Shown here piece by piece: positions 35,499 through 45,754 of a DNA stretch of 64,000 nt. How positions within the stretch are numbered: position 1 is the stretch's first letter; each line of letters begins with the position of its first letter. The notes beneath the pieces are model-generated. The model did not search any database, was not told where the DNA came from, and saw only the letters and a list, made by a program, of their open reading frames with translations. The stretch is from Isoetes taiwanensis. Taxonomy: Eukaryota > Streptophyta > Lycopodiopsida > Isoetales > Isoetaceae. Both the position numbers and the translations under genes were made by a program. The stretch is from positions 1,948,611-2,012,610 of the forward strand of contig JAJEKV010000098.1 in the NCBI GenBank assembly GCA_021234155.1, given 5' to 3'.

Positions 35499-35925
35499 TA
35501 AAGTGCCATGTCGACATCAAACTCTAGATATTGTGTGCTACACCATCAAGCCCTAGATTGTAAATGCCGCGTGACACAATCTAGGGTTTGATGATGTGGC
35601 ACCACACACAATCTAGGATTTGATAACATGGCACTTTAAATGACGTCATGAAACCCTAGATTGTAAATGCCATGTAGCACGATCTAGGGTTTGATGTTGT
35701 GGCATACACAATCTAGGGTTTGATGACATGACACTTATAATGATGTGGCAATACGACATCGCCACGTGGCACAATAAAGGGACTGAGATGTGGCATGCAC
35801 AATCTAGGGTTTCATGATGTAGCGATGAAAATGCCACGTGGCATAATCTAGGGTTCGATGCATGACATACAGGGTCTGATAATATGGCAACCTAGAGTTT
35901 GATGCACCACATACATATATACTTG
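35499..35925. repeat. Degenerate repeat field with telobox and G-box motifs
   Basis: About ten copies of an ATCTAGGGTTTGATG-type unit occur in both orientations (the reverse reads AAACCCTAGAT), interleaved with GCCACGTGGCA (CACGTG at about 35763 and 35835) and tgatgtggca. Spacing is irregular, so it is not a simple satellite. Plant telobox and G-box factor sites are contained in the unit. Confidence 0.6.
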
Positions 35926-35988
35926 ATAATTTTATAATATAAGAAGATGATGGGTGCACGTGCACCTATCATTTAGTTATTTGTTCAA

Positions 35989-36080
35989 AGATATTTGTTC
36001 AAAGCCGAAAATACGGTAATATAGTTAAGTTTATTTTAATATTTTAACTTAAAGATCAAACGTAACTTGAACTTATACCT
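35989..36080. repeat. Dispersed repeat, copy 2
   Basis: Matches 32285-32390; here it is not followed by the GC palindrome. Confidence 0.65.
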
Positions 36081-36155
36081 AAATGGTGGGTGCAAATGCA
36101 CCCTAGTTCTTTCTTCCTCTCTCTCACTAATTCTCGTTATGTTGAAATTAATATA

Positions 36156-37716
36156 GTTATGGCGGAGGCTCAACTCTTAGCAGTCTTGGTCATTGTGGGT
36201 ATCTCTCTCCTGATCGGATATTTGAGGCACATTATATTTGGAGCCATCAAAATAATGTTTAGGATCAGTATATTTTGCAAGTACTTGAACACATAATCTG
36301 CAATTCATCCTATTATTGCCTCTATCATTTATACTTATCAAATGTTTCTCCCATAATTTCTTTTGACCTAGGTGGTATATCGCTGATAGTTATCTCCGCG
36401 ATTAATCGTAATCGCACTCCTAGGGAGGATGGCGAAGTTGAAAGTGAAGGTACGTATATTTCTTTATATGCTTTACCTTCTAATTAGGTATGTAGATAAA
36501 CGCATGGAGTTTTGTTGTGTACAGGAAAGGGACGAGTTTAGAGAAAATAGGAGGAGGACTCCATGAGGTAGGGGCAATGGTGTCGATGCTTCGGGTAGCC
36601 AACCTTCGCCTGTCACTGCAGCAACAGGTTTGGATATTAAGATAGGTTTTTTTTTAAAGATAAATGGTTTGTTTTTTGCGTGATATTTGTGGTTTCTGCA
36701 GCTCGCTCCCCGCCTTCCTCGCAAACATGTCTCCTGCTTAGAGAGAACAAGTGCAAGCATACTTTGCCTCTTTTACACCGGCGCCGGTTAGGCAGCCTCA
36801 TCAAAATTTTCATTTCCTACGCCCCATCGATGTAGTGTTGACTATGGTTTTGACTATCGGCCTCCACGTGCTCACCAGAATATCGAGGCGAGTAGACATA
36901 GTATGGACTTCCGCCCTAGGCATACAACAAGGATAGATTTTTCTGGTGCAAGGAACTTGGAGAGAGATTTCAACAGGTAACTATCTAGGCACCAAACACT
37001 TCTTTGGTTACAGTATATTAAAGATGCTCATTCCCATTACTTCCCAGGTCAAGAGATAGTTGAGCAACAGACTCACAAGGTTCAAAAGGGTGACAACGAC
37101 ATGAATCACTAGATTAAGAGGGTTCAGGACCCCAATGACAGCGTGAATCACCTGACAAGAAGTCCAGATCCTGACGACATCGTGTCATTGAAGGAGAACG
37201 TCCGTTCCGCTTTGTTTTGGACACATAAGTCGACGAAAATTTTAGTCCGGCGGGCCATTTGGCTTTGAATCGCTCAGAATCTATTATAATGATAATGACT
37301 TTTGGCGAACGTTTTATGTGAACATATTATTTAAGATGTCAGAATCAAATTATTAATAGTTTACCATTTAAATTTGTTGTTTTGTCCATTCTCTTCACTT
37401 AGAATAAATTGTAAGGTGCTTAAAAGTTTTCTCACGAGACGGGACGTGTATATTGATGGTAGACATAAACACTTACACCCACCATTTATGCTTCAGGGAC
37501 GATCTTCCTAAAAAGGATGACGGGGGAAGTGTCTTTTACACTACATTGAGGGACGCGGTTTCAAACAATATCTCTCTTTTATGGCGTCTACGCGGTCTAG
37601 GGGAGTGGCTTGGCACTTATGATCACCGTAAAATAGAGAGCGTCAAAACAAAAATGAAAAAGTGTTTCCCAGATATAGAGATAACAACTTTAACTGGAAG
37701 AAGCTCGTTTCGATGA
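36156..37716 (+). pseudogene. Unrecognised exon-like blocks, probable pseudogene
   Basis: Starting with MAEAQLLAVLVIVGISLLIGY (one membrane-like segment), several blocks have plausible splice sites: ~36373-36448 (donor GTACGT), ~36524-36629 (RERDEFRENRRRTP, a stop, then SQPSPVTAA), ~36702-36977 and ~37050-37248. A further frame runs 37453-37716. Stops inside the blocks and lack of any known motif suggest a decayed gene. Function not assignable. Confidence 0.25.
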
Positions 37717-38547
37717 TGGGCGAGCTTCAACGAAAAAGGAGGTACATGACCTAGTCATAGTCTTATTTTTATTTTTTTTATTTTGTGCTGATCTATCGAT
37801 TTATATCAACGGCAAAGAGTAATTGGGAAATTGAAGTCAAATGCCAAAAAATTTGGAGGTGATTGGTCAAAGGTCCCTAAACCACTTAATCTTCATGCAA
37901 ATTGTTGTGACCAAAGCATCTGTAAGAAAAGATGGGTCTATGTAAAAACCACTTTGTCTCCGTTTTGCCACATGCTCCAATGATATGTCGTCACTGGCAA
38001 TGTTTTATTTCCAGGAATCTCCATCTACTTACATTCTGGCTTTGATCTACACAAAAATCAGGATCTTTAGGAACTATGATTGGATCAGAGAACGCTTTTC
38101 TATTGTGTGACATTTTAATTTTAACACAAGTTCAAATTCCAAACCTAAAGCAAAAGAAACTTAAGAACTACGATAAACGCATAAGGAATTGAGAGCTCCA
38201 AATAGATGATACGCTTCTGCTGTCTATCGATGTAGTAGAGTGAAGCAAAGCCACCGAGGGTAGATCCTTTTATATTCTCGCCACTAAGGGCAGATGCTTC
38301 TCCATTCTCTTCCACGACGTGCAAATTATTTGCAACAGCAGGTTCAAACCATCATCATATACCCAAAATATGCCCAATACCGGTTTTCCCTTTAAGGGCA
38401 ACCCAAAAACAAACAAAGTACTAAGGCAAGGGTTGTAGTTTGCCTTGCCCTTGAAATGGTCTAGATTTGGAGCTTTGCGATAAATAAACATTTGATAACA
38501 AGTTAATTGTCATTTCTTCTGCTTGACAATGGGAACATTGCATTCAA
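37717..38547. other. Intergenic, no supported gene
   Basis: No domain, repeat or structured element noticed. A T-rich run lies near 37768-37786. Confidence 0.4.
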
Positions 38548-38830
38548 CAAGGTTAGGATGGAAAACGGCTCATCATTTTAGGCTGTTCAAGGCTTCATTA
38601 AGCATCTCTTATGCCTTCCTTATATATGAACCCACTCTTCTTATTTTTAAGGTTCCTCGCTAGAGTTCTCATTTAAGAATTCAATCTTGAAGGGTTTCGA
38701 TGGAAAATTGGTCATCCTTTTAGGTTGTTCAAGGCTTTATTATTAAGCATCTCTTATGACCCTACCCACTCTTCTTATCATTTTTATAAGGTCGCTCTCT
38801 AGAGAGAATCCAATGTTGAAGAGTGACCGA
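38548..38830. repeat. Tandem duplication, ~140-bp unit
   Basis: The segment ggatggaaaacggctcatc...ttaggctgttcaaggctt...cactcttcttat at 38548-38695 is repeated at about 38696-38830 with point changes and small indels. Confidence 0.65.
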
Positions 38831-39073
38831 TTGCTTACTATATTTTTGAGTTGATTGAAGGGGGCAACCCTTGAGCGAATTGGACGTAAAAACCACGTCC
38901 TCCACGTCCTCAATAACGCCATGCTATGTGACACTATTTCAAACAGTGAATGTAAGTAAAAAAAAAAAATTGAACGACAGAGCAACGACATATAGTTTCT
39001 ACCTGCATTCTCAAGATTTACCCCACATTCTGAAGGCTTTTACTTGCTTCAGAATGCGTGTTTCCACGTTACG

Positions 39074-39219
39074 GGAATGGCGATCGACTTTCCATTCTTG
39101 GGATGGAAACAATCTATCATAAAACTGAAACCATCAATAAAATGGCTCCAGCAATCACAGTTAGGGCGATGCGCAAAGCCATGTTGACATCCCAAGCATG
39201 GCAAATAAATTGCCATTCC
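39074..39219 (+). ncRNA. miRNA-precursor-like foldback, unit 1
   Basis: Arms 39074-39104 and 39189-39219 are inverted copies (about 25 of 31 positions pair) around an 84-base loop. Paralogous to the tighter foldback at 39412-39501. Strand of transcription is not known. Confidence 0.3.
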
Positions 39220-39411
39220 TGTATACATCCAGTCTTGTAAGTACAAACAGTGAACATAAGTAAAAAAAAAATATATATATATATATATATATTAATTGAA
39301 CGACAGAGCAACAACAAGTTTCTACCCTACATTCTCAAGATTTACCCCATATTCTGCATTACAAAGGCTTTTACTTGCTCCAAAATGCTTCTTAAGTGTT
39401 TCCACGTTATG

Positions 39412-39501
39412 GGAATGGCAATCTACTTTCCATTCTTGGGATGAAAACAGAGAGCTATGTTAACATCCCAATCCCAAGAATGGCAAGTAGATTGCCATTC
39501 C
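39412..39501 (+). ncRNA. miRNA-precursor-like foldback, unit 2
   Basis: Arms 39412-39442 (GGAATGGCAATCTACTTTCC...) and 39471-39501 pair at 30 of 31 positions with a 28-base loop, giving a ~90-nt hairpin of plant miRNA-precursor size. A small MITE with the same shape is the main alternative. No expression evidence exists here. Confidence 0.35.
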
Positions 39502-39520
39502 TGTATACATCCAGTCTTTT

Positions 39521-40249
39521 TACTTGACGAAGGAGAAAATTCAACCTTGCTCCTACACATGGGATGCGCTAAGTGGATGAGAACATTCAAAATCAAGAAC
39601 ATTCTTCCTCCAACACGTCCATCCATCCTTCCTCTTCAATTCTCTTTCTTTTGTCGTTTTATCTTTTTTTTTTTCAGAATCCAATGGAAGTTTCTTCTCT
39701 TTCCAATTTTAAAAATCAAAGAGTTTTCTTTTTGTGAACCCATCAGTTTTTTGCTTTCTTTTTTTATTCTGCGCATGGCTCATCTTTGTAAAAAAAACAC
39801 ATTGTCACTTCAAATTTGCGATACATAAAAAAGACAAATTTGTAACCAAGATGGCCACTTAAGAGCTGGCCATCATAGAATGTTGAATCTTGAAACAATG
39901 GCTTCCATGGTTCAAAGGCTTGGCTGATTTTTGTATATAAGAATCACAGGTAAGAGGTGATTCTTTAAACGTGAAATCAAAGGTAGCAGCAATTCAGCGA
40001 GGTGAAATCTGGCAGAATGCGAGGTGAATCGGCCAGAATTCGAGGTGAAAGCTCCAGAATGTGGAGTAAAAACTCAGAATCTTCGGCTGAAAGAAGAACG
40101 CAGGAATAACTCCGCAGTAAAAATTTGCTCGTCGTTGCTTTCAATTTTCTTTAACATTCTTCAAAAGAATAAGTGACACATGGCGAGGCCTGATTGATAG
40201 ACGCAGCTGAATTGCTGCTACCTTGATTTTACGTTTACCTCTGCATCAA
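39521..40249. other. T-rich intergenic sequence
   Basis: Contains pyrimidine tracts at 39630-39780 and a short gaggtgaa(t/a)-type direct repeat at 39995-40060. No coding signal. Confidence 0.4.
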
Positions 40250-40490
40250 TGCATGATCAGCATATTGGAGCATGCCAACCATCCCCACCCTCTATTGGAA
40301 CATTACACCCACCTATGCCATTCACATATGCTCCCACAAAATTAATCCGTCGATCCAATTTTCCATGTGCCCAGGAATTAATCAAAGTCCATCCAATCTT
40401 TATTTGCTCCCAGTTGACAGCCCAAAAAGTTTTGAATCCTTGTGCATAAACCCATCCTTTTTAGCTTCAGCATGAACCATGGAAGCGAAG
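40250..40490 (-). other. Unrecognised coding-like block
   Basis: The minus strand is open for ~65 codons: WVYAQGFKTFWAVNWEQIK, then LINSWAHGKLDRRINFVGAYV and GCNVPIEGGDGWHAP. The Trp-rich composition looks coding, but no family is recognised and its link to the exon-like blocks at 42 kb is unproven. Confidence 0.25.
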
Positions 40491-40504
40491 CATTAACTGG
40501 TAGA

Positions 40505-40850
40505 AACTACTCCTCCCAAGCAAAAAGTATACTCGTACCTCTAGATTCAAGGGAGCTTAGACTATAGCATTTTAAAATCTAAGGAACTACTCCCAAGCAA
40601 AAAGTACACTCGTACCTCTAGATTCCAGGCGAAGATGCCAAAGGAGCTTAGACTCTATCGCATTTTAAAATCTAAGGAAAGACAAAAATAAGAGAATACC
40701 TCCTTGTCACCAGAAGGTCCCCGTTCTCTGCAATATCTACACAAGATAAAAGACGACCTTACAATATATCCCGTTAAACATCTCCAAATCGTCATAAGGT
40801 TTTTATTCTCTGCAATATCTGAACAAAATAAAGGACGAGCTTAAAATATG
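40505..40850. repeat. Two short tandem duplications
   Basis: A ~80-90-bp unit (actcctcccaagcaaaaag...tctagattc...ttttaaaatctaagga) occurs at 40505 and 40586. A ~70-bp unit (aaggt...ttctctgcaatatct...aaagacga) occurs at 40713 and 40796. They lie in the presumed downstream part of the minus-strand transcript unit beginning near 42.57 kb. Confidence 0.6.
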
Positions 40851-40967
40851 CCCCACATTTCCAATCTTCTCTATTCTTCACATTTGTTTAATATGAAATA
40901 AGCAAACATAGTATTAACATCACAGAGCATGCATCCATAACTATACAATCCATAACTATACAAGTTC

Positions 40968-41231
40968 TTGCCCTCAGCTCTCATAGCTAAACTTCAGCAG
41001 TAGCAAGGCATGAGCATTTCCATTGGCCCATTGTTAAGGAATGGATAACAAGAAGAGTTACGAATGGAGAAAGACCACTTGTTTTTTGAACTGCTGTCTA
41101 GATCACAAGAAGAGTTATGGATGAAAAACAGGTAGATTGTCTTCTAGAGGGAAAGCAAACTTGAAAGGACACATAAGCCCATGGAAATGCCCACAGCTAC
41201 TTTCAGAAACATTGTTACATCATTGGGCAGC
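40968..41231 (-). ncRNA. Duplicated structured unit with C/D-box-like ends, copy 1
   Basis: On the minus strand the unit opens TGCCC-A-ATGATGT and closes CTGA-GGGCA: a 5-bp terminal stem next to C-box-like (ATGATGT) and D-box-like (CTGA) motifs. Inside, GTAGCTGTGGGCATTTCCAT can pair with ATGGAAATGCTC...GCTAC. Copy 2 at 41590-41860 keeps both paired ends while the middle has diverged. Length (264 nt) is large for a box C/D snoRNA. Confidence 0.3.
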
Positions 41232-41589
41232 AGCCTAAATAATAACGAATATCCACACAATGTAATATTCAACAATAGAGAACTGTCACACACTAAAGAT
41301 GCAAACTAAAAAGAATTTCTTCCAAAATCAGGAATTAAAGATGTCCACCATATGAACATGAAAGTGGACAATGCCACAAGGAGCTAACACACAAGTCCCT
41401 TATAGCACTGTCAATGGACACACCTTATCACTTTGCTGTCTGCTTTAACTCACAACTCAGTTCTCTCTATTTGACTACAAGATAAGCACATCACAAATGC
41501 CAAGTTCAATATGAAAAGTACACATTTAGAAGACTATTGCTTCTCAACGCTCAAAAGGTGTGCCTTTATACGTACATTATGCAATATAC

Positions 41590-41860
41590 TTGCCCTCAGC
41601 TCTCATAGCTAAACTTCAACAGTAGCAATATGCGAGCATTTCCATTGGCACCATTGGGAAAAGAATAACTGACAAGAAAAGTTATGACAACAAATTTGTT
41701 CATTTCTGGACTTTGTAACTGTCAAGAGTTACAAATAGATAGATAGATAAATAGATAGATAGATAGATAAAAGATAGATAGATAGATAAGTAGTACTTTT
41801 TACGTCCATGGAAATGCCCGCAGCTACATTTGTCAGAAACATTGTTACATCATTGGGCAG
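41590..41860 (-). ncRNA. Duplicated structured unit with C/D-box-like ends, copy 2
   Basis: Same terminal stem, ATGATGT and CTGA motifs and same internal pairing arms as copy 1. The central loop differs and contains a GATA/TATC microsatellite (41735-41789). Located downstream, in minus orientation, of exon-like blocks at 42.0-42.57 kb, so it could be intronic. Confidence 0.3.
41735..41789. repeat. GATA microsatellite
   Basis: (GATA)n with two interruptions (gataaata, gataaaa), in the variable loop of the second structured unit. Confidence 0.9.
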
Positions 41861-42004
41861 AAGCCTAATATTTAAGTGCTATTCTTTTGAATAACAAATT
41901 CCCTCATGTCACAAGCATAATTTTGTATGTCTCGTTAGTACAAGAGAAAAGAATACACATAATACAGTCAATATAATACAACCATAGGTAACCAACCAAT
42001 CAAT

Positions 42005-42570
42005 CGAGGAATGAGCGCACCTGAAATGGACTATTCCAAATTCTGAGGGTTCCAAGCTCCTCTCTAAAGCATTCAAGAAAAGCATCATGTGCTCTTTCTT
42101 GACTGGTAAATTCTCACTAGTTCATTGTGAAAGAAAAAGTAAGAAGCAACAGTATTCATTAAAGACGGCACGAATTTCTGAATACTATGCTGAGGACGTC
42201 TTTCCAATCGCATGTGTCCTATTCTACAAACCCACTAATACTGCCAGCTTGCGATGCCCTAATCTGCACATGTACATAATACTCGATATCAAAACTACAT
42301 TGTTATTCTCACCAAAAGAAGAAAAGTAAACTAGTAATCTTAATTCTTAATACGATAATCCGTCGAGCAAACGGAACCTAATGAATCGATATCTGCTATC
42401 TCTAAATCAAAGCTAGTTTTGCAAATCAGGATTTTAAACTGAAAGTTCTGCAGGTCAAGAGGGGCTTACGAAGGCATCGGCCCCGAAGAGTTCAAGAAAT
42501 CGAACTTCGCATTTTCGTTTGGGTAGTCATCTGCGCTGTGTGCTGCAGCGGCGGAAGCAGCCGCCGCTGC
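42005..42570 (-). other. Possible 5' exons of an unrecognised minus-strand gene
   Basis: A GC-rich island at 42570-42475 in AT-rich DNA begins with a telobox-type leader (TTAGGGTTC) and ends with donor TC|GTAAGC. A second block near 42086-42018 follows an acceptor (TTTACCAG) and ends CATTTCAG|GTGCGC. One phase gives NENAKFDFLNSSGPMPS joined to QERAHDAFLECFREELG; another gives RFLELFGADAF joined to KEHMMLFLNALERSLEP using an acceptor four bases further on. Both are open, so the true frame is uncertain and no family was recognised. It may be a non-coding host transcript for the duplicated units. Confidence 0.3.
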
Positions 42571-42938
42571 CCTAAAATCATGAACCCTAATGCATGCAAC
42601 ATTTACAATCACGTCTTTTATTTCTTGTTTATTCCCCCAACCTACTTAAACAACGAAAGCAACTTAGTAAGTAGCACGTGGCTATTGTAATAGGTATATA
42701 ACGTGGCATGCATGCACATATTCTGTTTCTGAAACGCAGGTTGATTCTGGAAATTTTTTGGGCATAATTTGATGGGAGCTCTAGTGCATTCCCAGCCCTA
42801 GGATCTGCAAATATTCCCGTGGATATGCCCTCTGGAGCATCAGAGCCCTACACTTTAGCGTGGAATAGGTCAAACGCTTAAGTGGCTCTATTTTTTAGGG
42901 GATTTGACAACTATTAATACAAGGTTGACTCTAGAATA
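42571..42938. other. Intergenic
   Basis: Contains a short GTATATAACGTGGC motif near 42691 and the left flank of the foldback element. Nothing else supported. Confidence 0.4.
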
Positions 42939-43148
42939 GGGCTCAGGATAGTCTTACCCTGGTTTCGGGGATCCCGGAGGAGAAAATACCGGCCTCCAGC
43001 ATCCCCGCCATCTCTCCACGGAATCCATTTCAGGCCCCGTTTCACCCTCTTGACACACGTGAGGGGCTGCGAAATCTCGATTAGCTAAAACCGCCCACAT
43101 CCAGGACCGTCCGGTGGTGTTCCCAGCCTCACTACACCAAAAAAAACG

Positions 43149-43440
43149 GCGATCCCGCCCTCGGAATCACCAACATGTGATCCGGCCTCGGGATCACCAT
43201 TCCCCTAACCCGATCTGATGCATCGAATCGGCCGTGGAGATCCCGACCTCGGGATCACCCGAAACCGCCCGCCGTGATTCCTTCCTCGGGATCACCCACG
43301 TAGGGGCGATGCTCGGGCGATCCGATATCGGCAAGATTATCCCGACCTCGGGATCACCACCATGGGTTAGGGGACCATCTTTGCCCTCGGGTTCGATACG
43401 ATGTGATTCCCTCCTCGGGATCACCACCTTTGCTAGAGTA
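43149..43440. repeat. Left palindrome array of the foldback element
   Basis: About six spaced copies of a 22-base palindrome resembling GATCCCGACCTCGGGATCAC, separated by 20-40 bp of unrelated sequence. Confidence 0.75.
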
Positions 43441-43990
43441 TATTGGGCGTCCACGTGGACACATCGAAGCCCCTCGTTTGAACGCGGGATTAAATCACCG
43501 GGCCCATATCGTCACGCTATCCAATCATGGTGATATCGGAAGGGCGGAAACGCGGACCTTTCCTCCGGTACATCGACGACTAGGAGAGGCGCCCGCGTCG
43601 GCGGTGGGGATTCCTGAGGAAGGGAATTCGATTCAGCGATGGCTAAGTCCGACATTTGTGCGCCAAGATCCTTTGCCCTTCCGGGCCAATTCAATGGAAA
43701 GGGCCATTTTCTTCTTGAATCTCACAAGTGCTGTCGCTGCGCTTGACTCCGACGATTAGTTTAAGGTAATAAACAGAGCTAGCGCCATCAGGAACTCTGC
43801 TTTTTTTTGTATTCAAAGCTTATTTTAAGCCTTTACGTTTTTTTTACAAATGGAGGAGTCGATTAACCTCGAAATCAACCTATACACGTCGATTAACGAG
43901 AACTGGAATGGTGCATTAGAAGAAAACTCGACCTGGAAGATGCCGGACTGAGACCTTGGATCTGACCAAGAGGTTCAATCCGCCAGTTGG

Positions 43991-44103
43991 TGATCCCGGA
44001 GGACGGGATCAACTGTGTGGTGATCCCGGAGGACGGCATCAACTGTGTGGTGATCCCGGAGGACGGGATCACCACAAGGAGATTCCGTCCTCCGGGATCC
44101 CCA
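43991..44103. repeat. Internal 38-bp tandem array
   Basis: Three nearly identical 38-bp units built on gtgatcccggaggacgg-atcaactgtgtg, followed by one inverted unit (ccgtcctccgggatcc). Confidence 0.8.
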
Positions 44104-44179
44104 GACAGCAAAAAAAAATCATAGAATTACCTAGCCATTGAAAAAGTCGATTTACCCATAGAAATTGAAATCATGGCTT

Positions 44180-44209
44180 AACCGTTGTACAATAGATAGT
44201 ACAACGGTT
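44180..44209. promoter_or_regulatory. 11-bp perfect inverted repeat upstream of a TATA box
   Basis: AACCGTTGTAC-aatagata-GTACAACGGTT lies 13 bp before TATATATA (44223-44229). Both arms contain the AACNG core of plant MYB sites. The arrangement looks like an operator-promoter inside the foldback element. Confidence 0.4.
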
Positions 44210-44929
44210 GATTCATGAGTCTATATATACCCTTGCCTTAGTTGTTCTTGGTAGAAAGTTAGTTGGTTTCAGTTGAGTTCAGTAGCAGTCGAGTTCATTT
44301 GCTTACTGTTCAAGCCAAGTGACAGGTGGTGAGGACCCGACAACAGCTTGTTGAGAGCACTGCCATCAATGCCCACAGTCTTGAAGATATTCTCGTCCAC
44401 TTGAATGAAATTGGGAGGATGTAGGGCTAGATCTCGCCAACCCAACGACATCAAAACGTTCAAAAAGTAAGCATGTTGTTGTCTTCCTTCATATTCATGT
44501 TCTACTTTCATATCAATCTTTTCATGATCCCCTCATGGTTCATCAGAGACCGTGGAGAATGGGGGATTCAGAGATCCCTAGGCCTCTCGACTCGACATTA
44601 AATGAAGGCCAACCCATAGGGCATTCTTTGGCTGAATTGAAGAGGTGTATTATCGGGCAAGGCTTTGAAGTATTTGCTAGCTACTGGGGCGTTGTCCAGG
44701 AAGTATTTGCTAGCTACTGACGTTTTTTTTTCGCAGACTATGAATGGCGAAAAAGGAGCTCGGATATACGTTTCTTACCTCCTAAAAATAATCTTAAGCG
44801 GATAAATACACGGCTATCTTCTCCTCCGGCCCCAAACGTCCATAGCTATCGGTAAGCTTTCGAACATCCGCCTATGCATTAAATGGCTGTAGAAATTCAC
44901 GGAAGACAAATGTGGGATCCCTGGAGGGT

Positions 44930-45720
44930 GGTTTCCGACATCCCGTGTCCCAGATCTCAATGATTGGTCCGGTGCATGGGTCGGCATGTTCAAAACCGTC
45001 GCCGCGATCAGTCCACGACCGATCGCCGGCCACCGTCGATTTTCATGCATAAAGTGCATTAGGGGATCGAGGCGAGGATCGCCCCGCTCTCGGTGCAGTG
45101 GTGATCCGGGAGGCGTTTTCACGAAAAAGGCCTCCCCTGGGATCCCAGAGGCGGCATAACCCTGGCGTATATCGGGCGGCCGATATCGGGTAGAAAAGCG
45201 ATGGCAATCCCGGAGGAGGGATCACACCGGCCCTTTCGTGTGATCCCCGAGGACGTTTTCACGAAGAGCCCTCCAAATGGGCATCCCGGGGGCATTTTCC
45301 GGGTCCCGATGTCGGTGATGTCGGCCATGGTGGTGATCCCGAGGCCTGGATAAGCCGGCGTGATATCCGGGATCCCGGAGATCGGCCGAAGCGATGGCGA
45401 TCCCGGGGGGATCGGTCGTCGGATTCGAGATCCCTGGAGGGATTCACCATGGTCGATATCGGGCGCCGCATATTCCGCGGCAGGCATGGGGATCCCGAGG
45501 CCGGGATCAGTGTTGGTGATTCCTGACGACGGATCACCGCGTACTTTTATGGTGATACCGAGGCCGGGAACACCACGGACGCCCTGATGTGGGCGCTTTA
45601 AGCGGCGGCGAGATTGGTGCGGGGGCCCTTACGTCGCCATCACGGTGAAACGGAGGGGCACAGAACGGGTTCCGTCGAGCCCTGGTGGTGATACCGGAGG
45701 ACAGTATTTTTACCTTCGGG
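44930..45720. repeat. Right palindrome array of the foldback element
   Basis: More than ten degenerate copies of gatcccgaggccgggatcac / gatcccggaggacgggatc in either orientation, extending to the terminal inverted repeat. Confidence 0.75.
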
Positions 45721-45754
45721 ATCCTCGAAACCAGGGTAAGACTATCCTGAGCCC

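Larger units (their letters stand above)
38942..39520. repeat. Tandem duplication, ~290-bp unit carrying foldbacks
   Basis: aaacagtgaa(tg/ca)taagtaaaaaaa...tgaacgacagagcaac...ctcaagatttacccca...tttccacgtta opens both units (38942 and 39245), and each unit ends in a foldback and cattcctgtatacatccagtc. Unit 2 gained an (AT)11 microsatellite at 39271-39292. Confidence 0.7.
42939..45754. mobile_element. Foldback-type TIR element with palindrome arrays
   Basis: The left end GGGCTCAGGATAGTCTTACC (42939) and the inverted right end (to 45754) match almost perfectly for ~60 bp, both preceded outward by TA. Each arm is filled with degenerate copies of a GTGATCCCGA-GG-CGGGATCACC-type palindrome. The ~2.8 kb element encodes no recognisable transposase. 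A TA duplication would fit a Tc1/mariner-like or Harbinger-like mechanism; the layout (long arms of short repeats) recalls foldback or Mutator-related elements. Class is uncertain. Confidence 0.65.

Noticed and set aside
43149-43440. CRISPR-like array
   Set aside because: Repeats are palindromic and degenerate with irregular spacing, and the genome is a plant's; fits a transposon subterminal array.
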